The position numbers were made by a program, and so were the translations under genes. The notes under the pieces were generated by a model. That model had not been told where the DNA came from. It ran no database searches and saw only the letters and a list, made by a program, of their open reading frames with translations. This document shows positions 51,050 through 59,796 of a DNA stretch of 64,000 nucleotides, piece after piece. Within the stretch, counting starts at the first letter, position 1. Every line of letters starts with the position of its first letter. The stretch comes from Prolixibacteraceae bacterium (GTDB taxonomy: Bacteria > Bacteroidota > Bacteroidia > Bacteroidales > Prolixibacteraceae): assembly GCA_023229575.1 (NCBI GenBank), contig JALNYZ010000001.1:124001-188000 (forward strand). Direction: 5' to 3'.

Positions 51050-52951
51050 CTATTTATTCGAAAGCTCATCTTCCCCCAAACAAGCCAGCAGCACCATATA
51101 ACCATCGCAGAGAAAACCTTCGTAACCCCAGCATTCGCCTTTCCAGGTCTTCCAGTCTTTCGACATACCATTGGCACATTTGCCGCTAAAATTTCCTTCA
51201 TTTATACTTTTAAGAATGGGATGTAATATTTTTCGCGCATCCTGATTTCGTCTCAGTTTTTGCAGGGCATCCACTGTAAAATAAGTGTAACAGGCAGTTG
51301 CACCCCCGTTTTCATAAATCTGAAAACCATCTGTCCCGTCATCCATGGATGGACCGCCCCACCTGTGATCAAAAGCAGTATAATCGCCCTTTTTTACCGG
51401 GATAAGATTTCCCGGCAAGCCAAGGGAAAAATCGGTAAAACCAACGGACTCCATTTTTGATAACAGTTTATCCATTATCCGGTTGCCTTGATCTTCGTTT
51501 ATTAAACCGTAGCTAATTGAAATGCTATTTACAAAAGTGAAGTAATAATCGTGCAATTGCCCGTCTTTGCTTTTCCAACCGGCTAAAACACCAGTTTCCT
51601 GATTGTAAAAAGTTGAAAAATAGACCGACTTTATTTTCGCGGCATGATCAGAATATTTTTGACTTTCAGGCTTGTTTGTATTTTTCAAAATTGAACCAAA
51701 CAGATTCAATGCCAGGTATGCCAAAGCGTTTGAATAAGCGTCTTTATGTCCGAAGCCAACAGTATCCCACCAATTTGCGGGGCGCCGGACACCGTCCCAT
51801 GTGCCGCAATTTCCACTTTCCGGATATTCAATCAGGCCATCCCCGTCAATATCATTTTTTACAATGATATCTGCCCACAATGTAAGTGATCTAAAATTCT
51901 CTTTCAACCATTGGGTATCATTTGTAGAATTGATGTAATAGCAAGCCGCCAGCAGCAACGAGGGATGAGAATCAAGGCTGTCATATTTTGATTTCCACGA
52001 AACCGTATCCGCTCCTTCATAACTGTCGGTGTAACCAACCAATCCGTAGGCTTTCATGCCACTGATATACCGGTCAAGTGTCATTTTAACCAGGTCCATT
52101 GCCTTTAGCCCTTCAGCCAAAGGAGGAGTATATTGGGCAAGTTGGGCCGACATGTACAATGTAAAAGCACAGGGATCGGATGACGAATTATTTGCCAACA
52201 CCCGGAGCCTTGGATTAACCTGAAATATATTTATAAAATTCCGCCTGAAACCATCGTAAATCGAACCATTTCTTAAAGTTGGATTATCGGGAAAAATGCT
52301 GATTATTTCTAATTGATAAGTAATCTGTGGATGTTCATCTGTTGCAGAAGGAAATGCAATGCTTACAAAATTATGCTCAAGTTTACCTTTCACTTCAGAG
52401 TTTGCCCTGCGGGCATCGGTAAATAATTCCAATCCGGAAACATTACTGGTCACCCGAAAAGTTCCCATATCGGGCAAATGGATCAGACAAGGAAGGATAA
52501 CCTTATTGTTTTCTTTCATGACCCCAAGAACGGTAGCGTGGTTAAGCTCCTGATTAACGGTGATATTAAATGGCTCTCTATTCCCACTTTTTTCCGAAAT
52601 GATCTGTATGACTTTATCTAAAAAGCTAAACTTCCAGGCCGGAGTATTATCTTTTTGCTGACTTTCAGCATGATAAGAAATTGATTTTCCTGAAATTGTA
52701 CTTTTGTATTTTTTAATGACACTTTTGCCGATCAAAAGGGGGCTAACCGACTCTTTACCTTCGCCCAACGAATCAATACATAAAGAAATTAATTGTGGAA
52801 AATCCTTTTGCATGACAACATTCATGAAAGGTGAATGGAAGGTAAATGAATTAATTTGCTGACCGAATATCTCATTGGGATTTAATAATGGGAGGGCCAG
52901 CCCTAAAACTGAAGATGATTTTATAAATTTCCGGCGCGTGGTTGTTTTCAT
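51050..52951 (-). CDS. Tat-exported six-hairpin glycosidase-like protein
   Basis: 633 residues. The N-terminus TTRRKFIKSSSVLGLALPLL is a twin-arginine signal. The C-terminal half looks like an (alpha/alpha)6-barrel glycosidase: WLKENFRSLTLWADIIVKND, DGDGLIEYPESGNCGTWDG, and FGHKDAYSNALAYLALNLFG. The N-terminal half (about 40-290) is beta-rich. I cannot place it in a numbered family with certainty. It probably acts on an oligosaccharide in the periplasm. It precedes the UroD-like copy a and the two Tat oxidoreductases on the same strand with gaps of about 50 bases. Confidence 0.72.
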   Translation of the reverse strand: MKTTTRRKFIKSSSVLGLALPLLNPNEIFGQQINSFTFHSPFMNVVMQKDFPQLISLCIDSLGEGKESVSPLLIGKSVIKKYKSTISGKSISYHAESQQKDNTPAWKFSFLDKVIQIISEKSGNREPFNITVNQELNHATVLGVMKENNKVILPCLIHLPDMGTFRVTSNVSGLELFTDARRANSEVKGKLEHNFVSIAFPSATDEHPQITYQLEIISIFPDNPTLRNGSIYDGFRRNFINIFQVNPRLRVLANNSSSDPCAFTLYMSAQLAQYTPPLAEGLKAMDLVKMTLDRYISGMKAYGLVGYTDSYEGADTVSWKSKYDSLDSHPSLLLAACYYINSTNDTQWLKENFRSLTLWADIIVKNDIDGDGLIEYPESGNCGTWDGVRRPANWWDTVGFGHKDAYSNALAYLALNLFGSILKNTNKPESQKYSDHAAKIKSVYFSTFYNQETGVLAGWKSKDGQLHDYYFTFVNSISISYGLINEDQGNRIMDKLLSKMESVGFTDFSLGLPGNLIPVKKGDYTAFDHRWGGPSMDDGTDGFQIYENGGATACYTYFTVDALQKLRRNQDARKILHPILKSINEGNFSGKCANGMSKDWKTWKGECWGYEGFLCDGYMVLLACLGEDELSNK

Positions 52952-52988
52952 TTTTCAGTTTTAAAATATTTTGCAATCACTTTTAAAA

Positions 52989-53196
52989 CTAACGAATCTT
53001 AATATTTCTAAACCATGATTCCTCGTTGTGATTTTGTTACATCATCGGTATTAACTTTTTTATTACTCCATTTTCTAATGCCCAGATGTCTTTTGGTGCA
53101 TGTTCTCTTCCAAGGTGATCTTTCCGGTATAATCACCAATGCCACACAAGCCATTAAAAGTATTCCCGCCAATTAAGCCTTTCCAACCCTCTTTTA
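52989..53196 (-). pseudogene. Decayed DUF1080 (3-keto-disaccharide hydrolase-like) fragment
   Basis: The minus strand reads KEGWKGLIGGNTFNGLCGIG then DYTGKITLEEN in one frame, PKDIWALENGVIKK in the next frame, and finally NHNEESWFRNIKIR plus a stop at 52989-52991. These look like the N-terminal and extreme C-terminal pieces of a DUF1080 protein (typical ending WFRNIKIR) with frameshifts and the middle deleted. It lies just after the aldolase stop. Confidence 0.55.
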
Positions 53197-53211
53197 TTTC
53201 ATAAATTTTTA

Positions 53212-54030
53212 CTATTTATCAGCCAGACTGTACTTCGTGATCGCTTCATCGGGTGTCATCCCATTTTTGACGACATCACAAAGGGCAGCTTGAAAAGAAA
53301 AAGGATCGTTAACCTGAATGGCATTTCTTCCAAAAACAACACCACGGGCACCATCTCGTATTTCGTCAGCAGCCAGCTGCAGAGCATGGATTTGTTTTGG
53401 CATTTTTTCAGCACCTAATCCAAATATCGGAACCGGACAACTTTCTGTTACTTTTTTAAACTCATGGGTGTAAAAAGTTTTTATCATGTCGCAACCCAAT
53501 TCACTGAGTATTCGACAACAGGAAAATACCTGTTCATGCATCTGTTCTTTAGACATTGTTCCTGAGTGGGTAGGGAAATATTCACCAATTACAGGTATCC
53601 CAAGTTTACAGGCAGAATTTACTAAACGACTGTATATCTCAACATTTCTTGCATCAATTTCTTCACTTCCAGTCTTCAAAGTAAGAGAAGCTAAAACAAT
53701 TTCAGCGCCATTTGATACAGCTTCTTCCACCGTTTGTGCCATTACCGTATAGGCTTGGTTATAATTCCAATGAAAACAATAAACAGTGCTCCAGTTTAAT
53801 CTGACAATTGGTATGGGAGCTCCTTTGAAATTAAAGGCAGGATGAAGATGTTTCAGCATACCTGGACTCAATAAGATACCATCTACACAAGGATTGATTT
53901 TTTTTATAGTTTCTTTCAGGTTTATCATCCCGGGAATTGGTCCATCAAACAGTCCATGATCAATTGCAATTATTACCGCATTTTCACCATTAACAAACAG
54001 TTTTTCTTCTCTTAGATTTTTCCCATTCAT
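53212..54030 (-). CDS. DhnA/LsrF-type class I aldolase
   Basis: 272 residues. The DeoC/FbaB/LsrF TIM-barrel family is shown by NAVIIAIDHGLFDGPIPGM, the probable Schiff-base lysine in CDMIKTFYTHEF, GLGAEKMPKQIH, and the phosphate-binding end GARGVVFGRNAIQ. Such enzymes cleave or condense sugar phosphates through a lysine imine. As the last gene of the operon that also encodes a kinase and an isomerase, it is the natural candidate to split a ketose phosphate into two small fragments. Substrate unknown. The flanking DNA is AT-rich. Confidence 0.85.
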   Translation of the reverse strand: MNGKNLREEKLFVNGENAVIIAIDHGLFDGPIPGMINLKETIKKINPCVDGILLSPGMLKHLHPAFNFKGAPIPIVRLNWSTVYCFHWNYNQAYTVMAQTVEEAVSNGAEIVLASLTLKTGSEEIDARNVEIYSRLVNSACKLGIPVIGEYFPTHSGTMSKEQMHEQVFSCCRILSELGCDMIKTFYTHEFKKVTESCPVPIFGLGAEKMPKQIHALQLAADEIRDGARGVVFGRNAIQVNDPFSFQAALCDVVKNGMTPDEAITKYSLADK

Positions 54031-54094
54031 AATTATTTATTATAAGATTATGTGACTTTTTAAATACGTTTAGTGGTATATATATAAAAATTAT

Positions 54095-55135
54095 TTACCT
54101 TTTTAACAGTTGCATGGCATTATTATAAAAGACATCTTTAATATCATCATTAGAAAGTTTTGTCTCAATTGCGGCTAATCTGAATGCTAGAATTTCTTCG
54201 TATAAAAAGAAGGTAAGCCGATCAGCTTCATCACCTTCTATTTCTCTCATGTTTTTATCATTTGATACGTCACCATACATTCCTTTGGAAATAACATTCA
54301 CATAGATTCCATTTTCGCAAATACGCTTCATACGCATCCGGGTGATAGGAAGATCACTACCAAATAATATCCGTTTGGGACCTACTGCCTTGATTAATTG
54401 TTCAAATACCCATTGGTTTGTGTTTGCACAAAAATCAAATAGTACATTTTTAGTTTCAGCCAATATTTCAAATGCATTGCCAACATCTTCCTTGCAATAG
54501 GCCCTACCAACATGAGCAATAATAAGTTTTACTGCTGGATAACGCCTTTCTATTTCTATTATTTGTGCTAGATTTACTGGATCTTTCAGCCTATTATCTC
54601 TTGGAATATGCAACATCACAATCATTCCATATTTATTCAAAATGGAAAGTTGATGATGAGGAAGAAAGTCAAAAATGCAAATTTCATTTAGGGGAATATA
54701 TGCTGGTGCAAAATTCAAATATACTTTTGCACCCTTGAAATCTCCCATTCTTATTTTTCTTTCAAAAACATCTGCATCCCATTCAGGGTCAGCCAAAATC
54801 AGACCATAATACTTTTGCTCACCAATACAGTCAAGTATGTATTGGTTTGAAACATTTATATTCTTTATTTTTATAGGAAAGGGGAACATAAGAGGGATAA
54901 CAGTTTTACCGGGGAACATTAACTCATAAGTTTCAAGAATATCTTCAAACGAATTATCTTCTGCGACTAGTTCAGGCCAACTAGCAAGCCTCTTATCTGC
55001 TTTATCGCCTTGAATCAAATTGTCTTTCAAATAAACATGTGTGTGAATGTCAATAATCTTATCAGGAAGAAAATCTTTAATATAATTATAATAACACCCT
55101 ATATCAGTTTGTTTAACTTCGAATAAATCATTCAT
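54095..55135 (-). CDS. Amidohydrolase-2 family TIM-barrel hydrolase
   Basis: 346 residues. The metal-binding HxH is in KIIDIHTHVYLKDN, followed by later ligands in KLIIAHVGRAY and ILFGSDLPITRMRM (the aspartate at the end of strand 8). This matches amidohydrolase-2 enzymes: lactonases, decarboxylases and hydrolases of small carboxylates. In a sugar operon a sugar-lactone hydrolase is an attractive guess, but this is inference. It is preceded by the isomerase gene by 12 bases. Confidence 0.83.
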   Translation of the reverse strand: MNDLFEVKQTDIGCYYNYIKDFLPDKIIDIHTHVYLKDNLIQGDKADKRLASWPELVAEDNSFEDILETYELMFPGKTVIPLMFPFPIKIKNINVSNQYILDCIGEQKYYGLILADPEWDADVFERKIRMGDFKGAKVYLNFAPAYIPLNEICIFDFLPHHQLSILNKYGMIVMLHIPRDNRLKDPVNLAQIIEIERRYPAVKLIIAHVGRAYCKEDVGNAFEILAETKNVLFDFCANTNQWVFEQLIKAVGPKRILFGSDLPITRMRMKRICENGIYVNVISKGMYGDVSNDKNMREIEGDEADRLTFFLYEEILAFRLAAIETKLSNDDIKDVFYNNAMQLLKR

Positions 55136-55147
55136 TTTATTTTTAGA

Positions 55148-56533
55148 TTATAATTCAAAAACCTTCCATTCCATAATTTCCCCGAAACTTTTTAATTCAT
55201 CAATAACTTGCCCGTAAACAATTGCACCATGATGGGTTCCGCCCGCTTCACTGTACGCTTTTAAAAATTCCCGAATGGCCATTTTAGGTTTCATCCATCC
55301 ACGTATCCCGTCTCCCATGTTTTTAGGATTAGGTTCTTTTACCATTTTTACAGGAGATATAATTAATGTAAATGTATCGTTAGCACCTGGGGCAAGATTA
55401 ACAAAAACAGCCTCGCCTTTTTTGAAACAAGCAGAAGGATAAACAGGAGCTTGAGCGTCTGTAAAGTCCCATTCTTTTTCAATTAATACGGGTCTATCTT
55501 CTGTTAGGTCCAAGTTGATTTCTCCCATGTGACTTAAGAAAATAACGTTGTTTTTCCAATCGGGACAAAACATCTCGGTAAAAGAAACATTACCTAAAAC
55601 TGAAGCCAAAGAACCGACCAGCGAAGCGGTAAGCACATCGCCTTCGCCCGCATAACCGATACCGCGACTCATGGCTTTGCTAATTTCGAGAAAAGGCATG
55701 ACCGGCAATTTTTCTGCTTTTGTAATGTATTGAAAATTAACTGAAAAAGCCGATAAATTTTCTTTTTCAATCCATCTGCGTATAGCTATTCCTGTTCTAA
55801 CGGATAGCAAGTGAGCAATGGGGTCAACACGGGAAATATCAAATTTACTCGTATCATTTTGCATCTCCGCTATAACTTCATTATCATTATCACAGGGAAG
55901 ATAATCAACTATTTGTTCAGGCTGGAAACTTAATGTTTTTATACCAATTTTTTGTTCCGCGATGGAAACTTCAACCATAAAATCTCCCATTCCCGAAAAT
56001 GCTTCTCCGATTCTACCGACTCTTGTTTGTTTCATTTTTTTTGCAATTTGTGCTCCATTTATGTGACAAACCATATGGTCAATCACGTCGGAAGTTTCAA
56101 TATGACCAGCTTCAATAAAGAAAGCTTTGCCATGTCTTTTAAGCATATTGCACATATCTTGAACACCATGGATACCATGATTGCGCATAAGTTTCGACAT
56201 GGTATCGAAACAAGCATCAGGAGTAGAATCAAGAACAAGCAGTGGTAATTTGGTTTTACTCAGTGCGTTAATACTTTCAAGAGAAGGAGAATAAGCAAGA
56301 TGAACCGTAACAATACAAGCCACCTCAATTTTTTCAAATAAATGAACTGCGTTTTCAAATTCCTTTGCAACCGTGCAAATATCTGAGGTAACAACCTCAA
56401 CATTTTTATTTCTGAATTCAGAAATAATCAAATCTAAAAAAGGACTAAACTCTGATCTTACTTCAGGTAAAATATCATCGTAAAGTTTGAGATACAACGG
56501 CAATAGTCCGATTTTTGGTTTTTGAATACTCAT
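55148..56533 (-). CDS. L-fucose/L-arabinose isomerase family protein
   Basis: 461 residues. The N-terminal domain starts QKPKIGLLPLYLKLYDDILP and the later blocks RVGRIGEAFSGMGDFMVE, MSRGIGYAGEGDVLTASLVG, EMFCPDWKNNVIFLSHMGEI and GGTHHGAIVYGQV match the fucose/arabinose isomerase-like fold. The acidic EGDVLTA and the histidines HMGE and GTHHG correspond to the metal site of this family. It would interconvert an aldose and a ketose, feeding the kinase and aldolase of the same operon. The gene follows the UroD-like copy b by 3 bases. Confidence 0.87.
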   Translation of the reverse strand: MSIQKPKIGLLPLYLKLYDDILPEVRSEFSPFLDLIISEFRNKNVEVVTSDICTVAKEFENAVHLFEKIEVACIVTVHLAYSPSLESINALSKTKLPLLVLDSTPDACFDTMSKLMRNHGIHGVQDMCNMLKRHGKAFFIEAGHIETSDVIDHMVCHINGAQIAKKMKQTRVGRIGEAFSGMGDFMVEVSIAEQKIGIKTLSFQPEQIVDYLPCDNDNEVIAEMQNDTSKFDISRVDPIAHLLSVRTGIAIRRWIEKENLSAFSVNFQYITKAEKLPVMPFLEISKAMSRGIGYAGEGDVLTASLVGSLASVLGNVSFTEMFCPDWKNNVIFLSHMGEINLDLTEDRPVLIEKEWDFTDAQAPVYPSACFKKGEAVFVNLAPGANDTFTLIISPVKMVKEPNPKNMGDGIRGWMKPKMAIREFLKAYSEAGGTHHGAIVYGQVIDELKSFGEIMEWKVFEL

Positions 56534-56536
56534 AAT

Positions 56537-57631
56537 TTATTGATTAGAAGTTTTGATAATATTATCAGCCATTTCAACGGTATCAACGACAGCACAAATA
56601 AACAAACGGGTTTTGTCAAGGTTTTTACAAAGTATTTTTACCTCCTCAATCATATCAATCTCACTGGTAATCGATAAGTCGTACCATAATTGCACCGATT
56701 TGCCTCCTTTTTGTATCTGTTGCAATAAATCAAGCCACTTCGAAGGCACCGGATTGCCGGCACCCTGAATCCATTGTACTGTTGTAAGTTTTTTCAAACC
56801 AAGGATAGTAGGTAAATGTCTTATTGCTTCCGCACCGTCTAAATGATATATCGAATAATCAACATATTGGGTACATTCAATATTATCATGCAAACAGAAA
56901 TGAGTAAACATATCTGGACCAATTAAACATGAAAAATCATTTTGCCCTACACAAAGAAACTTTTTACTACTCCAACCCAAAGTCCAATTAGAAGAACCTT
57001 GTCCGTAGGGTACAATAATATCGGCAACGGTATCTACAACATATTTCCATAAATCTGTCATTTGAAACATTGCCTGTTTTATGGCATCAGGAGAAGTTAT
57101 GATGTCCAGCATCAAATTTTCAGGTCCGCGCATAGCACATAAAGCATCAATACCTGAATGTAAATCGGGATACGCTGTAATCCATTTATCCTTACCCGCT
57201 TCGGCACAAGCTTTCAACAAATCAAGATAAAGTTTCCACCATCTGTTTTCTTTATCAATTTTAAAATACTTATACTTTTCTAAATCCGTAATAAACGGAG
57301 TTACCCAAGATGTAAATTCGTGTGGTTTTATCATCATGCTGGCACCTAACCATGCAGAAAACTGATCGGGACCAAGCCAAGGGTGACAAACAGGCAAACT
57401 ATCACCGGCAAAATAAGTGTGAGAAAGATCGTATTCAGTCTTTTCAACATAATACTTTACATCAGTCCACATCTCTTCATTTGTAGCAGGATTCGGAGGA
57501 GGGGTGTTTTTTCTTGCCTCCGGGACAGTAACCCACATTAAAGGCGATTGAGTAAGTTCACCTCGCCAAAATGCTTCATTTCTAATTAATCTTTTTTGAA
57601 GATCCTTTTGTTCAATCCACTTTGTTTTCAT
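56537..57631 (-). CDS. UroD-superfamily protein, copy b
   Basis: 364 residues. An opening LIRNEAFWRGELTQSPLMWV and the sections HPWLGPDQFSAWLGASMMI and PYGQGSSNWTLGWSSKKFLC are typical of the divergent UroD-like group annotated as corrinoid-protein-associated or uroporphyrinogen-III decarboxylase-like. The loop equivalent to HxCG reads IYHLDGAEAIRHL, so the cysteine is replaced. This argues against zinc-dependent thiol methylation by this copy. It sits inside the operon between the membrane pair and the isomerase. Role unknown. Confidence 0.78.
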   Translation of the reverse strand: MKTKWIEQKDLQKRLIRNEAFWRGELTQSPLMWVTVPEARKNTPPPNPATNEEMWTDVKYYVEKTEYDLSHTYFAGDSLPVCHPWLGPDQFSAWLGASMMIKPHEFTSWVTPFITDLEKYKYFKIDKENRWWKLYLDLLKACAEAGKDKWITAYPDLHSGIDALCAMRGPENLMLDIITSPDAIKQAMFQMTDLWKYVVDTVADIIVPYGQGSSNWTLGWSSKKFLCVGQNDFSCLIGPDMFTHFCLHDNIECTQYVDYSIYHLDGAEAIRHLPTILGLKKLTTVQWIQGAGNPVPSKWLDLLQQIQKGGKSVQLWYDLSITSEIDMIEEVKILCKNLDKTRLFICAVVDTVEMADNIIKTSNQ

Positions 57632-57648
57632 TTTGACGTATTACTAAT

Positions 57649-57981
57649 TTAAAACCCAAAAAACGTAAACAAGCTCATCCCTGCTGTAATGATAAACAGA
57701 AGCACCCATTGCATGTACGACAACTTAGATTTGAAAATAAGAGAGAATGCTATCTGTGTTAATATAAAGGAAACACCCATACTTACTCCATAAGTGATAT
57801 TGGCATTCAAATGTTTATACGCAATCATTAAAAACCAGGTGCTTATAAAAGCCAATATATTTGCAACAACAAAACACCATAGCCAGCGTACTTTACTTGA
57901 ACTGCCCCATTTGAAAAATATTGATACCAGAACCTGTATTATTACAAATGCAGAAATTGACCCTATCGCGATTCCTATCAT
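57649..57981 (-). CDS. SMR-like small four-helix membrane protein 1
   Basis: 110 residues with four membrane helices (SAFVIIQVLVSIFFKWGSSS, WCFVVANILAFISTWFLMIA, YGVSMGVSFILTQIAFSLIF, MQWVLLFIITAGMSLFTFFG). The size and layout match small multidrug resistance/DMT half-transporters. It is clearly homologous to the next gene, sharing FKWGS, ISTWFLMIAYKHLN and IFKSKL. The conserved acidic residue in helix 1 of EmrE-type pumps is absent. Together the two may form a heterodimeric transporter for the sugar or product of this operon. Confidence 0.8.
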   Translation of the reverse strand: MIGIAIGSISAFVIIQVLVSIFFKWGSSSKVRWLWCFVVANILAFISTWFLMIAYKHLNANITYGVSMGVSFILTQIAFSLIFKSKLSYMQWVLLFIITAGMSLFTFFGF

Positions 57982-57992
57982 AGTTGTATTAA

Positions 57993-58337
57993 CTAATTAT
58001 GTTGTTGTTTTTCTAATGTGGTAAATAATAACATACAAACAGCGATAACAACCAATATGATCCATTGTAAAAAAACCATTTTAGATTTGAAGACAAGAGA
58101 AAGTGCTACCTGGCCGCAAATGAATATACTTGCCACTGCTATTCCAAATGCAATATTAGGATTCAGATGTTTATATGAAATCATCATAAACCAAGTGCTT
58201 GATATAGATACCAGATTTGCAACAATATAACCCGGGAGCCAATTTGCCTCACTTAGGCTTCCCCATTTAAAAGTTAACTGTACAAAAATCTGCAACAACA
58301 GAAATATACCGATTGCCCCGATACCAATTTTTTTCAT
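57993..58337 (-). CDS. SMR-like small four-helix membrane protein 2
   Basis: 114 residues, a paralogue of the gene 11 bases downstream: FKWGSLSEANW, SSTWFMMISYKHLNPNIAFG and LVFKSKMVFLQW align with the partner. Four helices are again predicted. Paired SMR genes normally give antiparallel heterodimers. The gene follows the kinase in the opposite end of the operon order (kinase, this gene, its paralogue, UroD-like copy b). Confidence 0.8.
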   Translation of the reverse strand: MKKIGIGAIGIFLLLQIFVQLTFKWGSLSEANWLPGYIVANLVSISSTWFMMISYKHLNPNIAFGIAVASIFICGQVALSLVFKSKMVFLQWIILVVIAVCMLLFTTLEKQQHN

Positions 58338-58350
58338 AATACATAGAGTA

Positions 58351-59778
58351 TTAATAATTGTTAGTTATAATTTGACTATACTTTTCAGTATTTGTCAAAT
58401 CCGGTTCGACAATAACAGATTTAATCTTTAAATGATCGAATCCATCAATCTCATTTTTAAATAAACCAATACCAATGCCAGCCAGAATCGATGCGCCCAG
58501 GCAACCGGCATATTCGCCCTGAATGAGCTTTATTGGAAGCCCCAGGATATCTGTCAAAATTTTTGGCCATATTTTACTTTCCGAAGGACCTCCAACCATA
58601 GATATATTTGTTGCAGACATACCTTCTTCACGAAAATATTCTATTTTTTCGCGCATCACGAAAGCCATGCTTTCCATGATTGCCCTGCTGATGTCAGAAT
58701 GATTTTTGTTTTTAAATTGCAACAAATGTTCTCGTGGTGAATATTTTGTTTGTGTTATATCGATGAAAAGCTTATTTGACCCTAAAGGTGATCTTGATGC
58801 GGCTCTGTCAAGTTTAGCAAATCGATCTCGAGCATTCAAAAACAATGCATCAACATATTGGTTTATAATACCTCCGATATTGGTAATAGAAAACATACCA
58901 CCCCATGGTCCTCCCGGAGAGAGGAAAGGATCAATTAACATTTTTTGCTGAAGTACTTTTTCACGACTTGGAACAGGATAAAAACAAACCCATGAAGTGC
59001 CGCAAGAAATGAGCAAGTCACCTGGTTGAAACATCCCGGTTCCTCTTGCAGCTGAAGGATGATCAAAAGAGCCGGCAACAATAAACACATCAGGTGATAA
59101 TCCGGTTTCAACCGAAGCCTGATGAGTTATTTTGCCAATTTGTTCTCCGGCATTAATTATTTCTGGAAGAGTACCCGGATCAATTTCCAAAAAATCAAGA
59201 AACGGCTGATGGTATTTTTTATTTATCTGGTCCTGTAAATAAAAATTTGTTGCAGTAGATGAATCTTGCATCCAGCAACCTGTAAGTTTATAGTTAAAAT
59301 AGATGAAATCCGTCACTTTATAGGGTGAAGAATAATAGATTTCCGGTTTGTTTTTTTTCATCCAGGCAAAATAGGCAAGAGGGAAACTACCAATTTTAGG
59401 CCAACCACAAATTGAATAAATATATTCATCGGAGAATGGTGATAAAAGCTCCTGATATGAAGATTCTGCTCTCATATCCAACCAACTGGCAGCATTTTGA
59501 ACCGGGTTTTTATTTTTGTCCAGTAAAAGAGCATTCCCACTTGCACCTGAAATACTTATCGCACGTATTTTTGAATTTGAAGGTTTCTGTTGAGAAAGAG
59601 ATCTGATGAGGGTGCAGATGAGTTTATAACGTTCCTCTGCATCAAATTCAATATAATCGGGATATGGAAATACAAAAGAAGTTTTTTCTTTTCCCTGAGC
59701 AAGTATCTCTCCTTTCTCCAAGATCAATATGCCCTTGATGGCACTGGTGCCAATATCCAAACCTATAAGACAATCCAT
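58351..59778 (-). CDS. FGGY-family carbohydrate kinase
   Basis: 475 residues. The N-terminal phosphate motif LIGLDIGTSAIKGILILEKG, the substrate and ATP regions (VAGSFDHPSAARGTGMFQPG, SMVGGPSESKIWPKILTDIL) and the late GEYAGCLGASILAGIGIG place it in the FGGY family (xylulokinase, rhamnulokinase, fuculokinase and others). It phosphorylates a sugar or ketose with ATP in the cytosol. With the isomerase and aldolase it provides the activation step of a predicted pathway. Exact sugar unknown. Confidence 0.9.
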   Translation of the reverse strand: MDCLIGLDIGTSAIKGILILEKGEILAQGKEKTSFVFPYPDYIEFDAEERYKLICTLIRSLSQQKPSNSKIRAISISGASGNALLLDKNKNPVQNAASWLDMRAESSYQELLSPFSDEYIYSICGWPKIGSFPLAYFAWMKKNKPEIYYSSPYKVTDFIYFNYKLTGCWMQDSSTATNFYLQDQINKKYHQPFLDFLEIDPGTLPEIINAGEQIGKITHQASVETGLSPDVFIVAGSFDHPSAARGTGMFQPGDLLISCGTSWVCFYPVPSREKVLQQKMLIDPFLSPGGPWGGMFSITNIGGIINQYVDALFLNARDRFAKLDRAASRSPLGSNKLFIDITQTKYSPREHLLQFKNKNHSDISRAIMESMAFVMREKIEYFREEGMSATNISMVGGPSESKIWPKILTDILGLPIKLIQGEYAGCLGASILAGIGIGLFKNEIDGFDHLKIKSVIVEPDLTNTEKYSQIITNNY

Positions 59779-59796
59779 GTGAACAATTTTAATTTA

